DNA of 64,000 bases. It comes from CAWJMD01 sp963845675. GTDB taxonomy: Bacteria > Actinomycetota > Actinomycetes > Actinomycetales > CAWJMD01. This document shows, one piece after another, positions 63,520 to 64,000 of the stretch; the first letter of the stretch is position 1; each line of letters starts with the position of its first letter. A program made the translations under genes and the position numbers. The DNA is taken from positions 1,302,001 to 1,366,000 of the forward strand of contig CAWJSX010000001.1 in the NCBI GenBank assembly GCA_963845675.1, read 5' to 3'. Below the pieces are notes generated by a model. That model was not told the origin of the DNA, made no database searches, and worked only from the letters and a program-made list of their open reading frames with translations.

Positions 63520-64000
63520 TCACGACTCGGCGGCCAGCAGCTTGCGCCGCCGAGCCGCGACCAGCTGCCCCGCGACCACGATCAGCAGGGCGGTGAAGAA
63601 CATCGCCGATCCCACGACGTTGGCCTGGGCGGGGATGCCGCGCGTCGCGGACACGAAGACGAACTTGGGGAAGGTGTCGGTGTTGCCGGAGTTGAAGTTC
63701 GTGATGATGAAGTCGTCGAAGCTGAGGCTGAACGCCAGCAGCGCCGCGGCGGCGATGCCCGGCAGCAGCAGCGGGAACGTGACGCGCCAGAAGGCCATCC
63801 GCGGCGACGCGTAGAGGTCCGCCGCCGCCTCCTCCAGCCGCGGGTCGAGGCTCGACACACGCGCCTTCACGGTCACCACCACGAAGCTGATGCTGAACAT
63901 GATGTGCGCGATGACCACCGTCGCGAAGCCGGGGTTGACGCGGAGGTTGAGGAACTGGGCCAGCAGCGCCGCGCCCAGCACGACCTCGGGCGTCGCCATG
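63520..64000 (-). CDS. potC: ABC transporter permease, PotC (spermidine/putrescine) type, 3' part only
   Basis: The C-terminal ~160 residues of an inner-membrane permease; the 5' end is beyond the window. The EAA cytoplasmic loop 'LEEAAADLYASPRMAFWRVT' with following 'FPLLLPGIAAAALLAFSLSF' and 'DDFIITNFNSGNTDTFPKFV' match PotC/YdcV polyamine permeases. Three helices remain visible. Upstream genes of the transporter are not in view. Confidence 0.85.
   Translation of the reverse strand, partial: MATPEVVLGAALLAQFLNLRVNPGFATVVIAHIMFSISFVVVTVKARVSSLDPRLEEAAADLYASPRMAFWRVTFPLLLPGIAAAALLAFSLSFDDFIITNFNSGNTDTFPKFVFVSATRGIPAQANVVGSAMFFTALLIVVAGQLVAARRRKLLAAES

Overview
This is a contiguous piece of a high-GC actinobacterial chromosome (roughly 70% GC or more). 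Several gene orders match those known from Mycobacterium and other Actinobacteria: the Rv2175c-like gene beside a PknL-type kinase and class II aroG; rimP-nusA-ylxR-infB-rbfA-truB-ribF-rpsO-pnp-pepR; and dxr-rip1-ispG-GNAT with proS nearby. ThyX, carotenoid genes and many GTG starts fit an actinomycete of the Propionibacteriales/Nocardioides-Aeromicrobium kind. That assignment is inference; no marker gene fixes the genus. I see no rRNA or tRNA gene, CRISPR array, prophage or insertion sequence.

Layout. 0-12 kb: end of a carotenoid operon (crtI-crtB), a VOC protein, the Rv2175c-like/LysM transglycosylase/PASTA-kinase module, a DMT permease, a small secreted Gly-rich protein, 41-bp tandem repeats, a molybdopterin oxidoreductase, threonine aldolase, class II DAHP synthase and a phosphofructokinase with PPi-type residues. 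12-16.8 kb: an autoregulated GntR-ABC operon, glpK, thyX and a zinc-ribbon protein. 16.8-21.8 kb: palindromic repeats, a HAD hydrolase, a GNAT, azlCD, a broken acyltransferase, a small membrane/TPR protein and dapB. 21.8-26.5 kb: probable lysine-degradation genes (piperideine-6-carboxylate/aminoadipate-semialdehyde dehydrogenase and a 2-oxoadipate dioxygenase/decarboxylase), then an FAD amine oxidase. 26.4-30.2 kb: the riboflavin operon ribD-ribE-ribBA-ribH behind an FMN riboswitch. 30.5-32.1 kb: an EAL-PAS protein. 32.1-46.3 kb: the long minus-strand operon rimP to pepR. 46.3-52.9 kb: a lipoprotein, a TSUP permease, a HAD, proS and a DUF559/AbiEi-like gene flanked by the same palindromic repeats seen at 17 kb. 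52.1-56.7 kb: GNAT-ispG-rip1-dxr. 56.8-64 kb: an ureohydrolase-gabD / gabT-class III aminotransferase divergon, a saccharopine-dehydrogenase-like gene and the end of a potC-type permease, together suggesting use of polyamines, guanidinobutyrate or GABA.

A striking property is the number of frame breaks. At least twelve genes, including the normally indispensable aroG, ribBA and infB, are split between reading frames by single-base events, most of them between 18.5 and 32.2 kb. I read these mainly as sequencing/assembly indels and annotate such genes across the break. Many genes that start a transcript have a TANNNT-like hexamer 6-8 bases before the start codon, the pattern of leaderless actinobacterial mRNAs.
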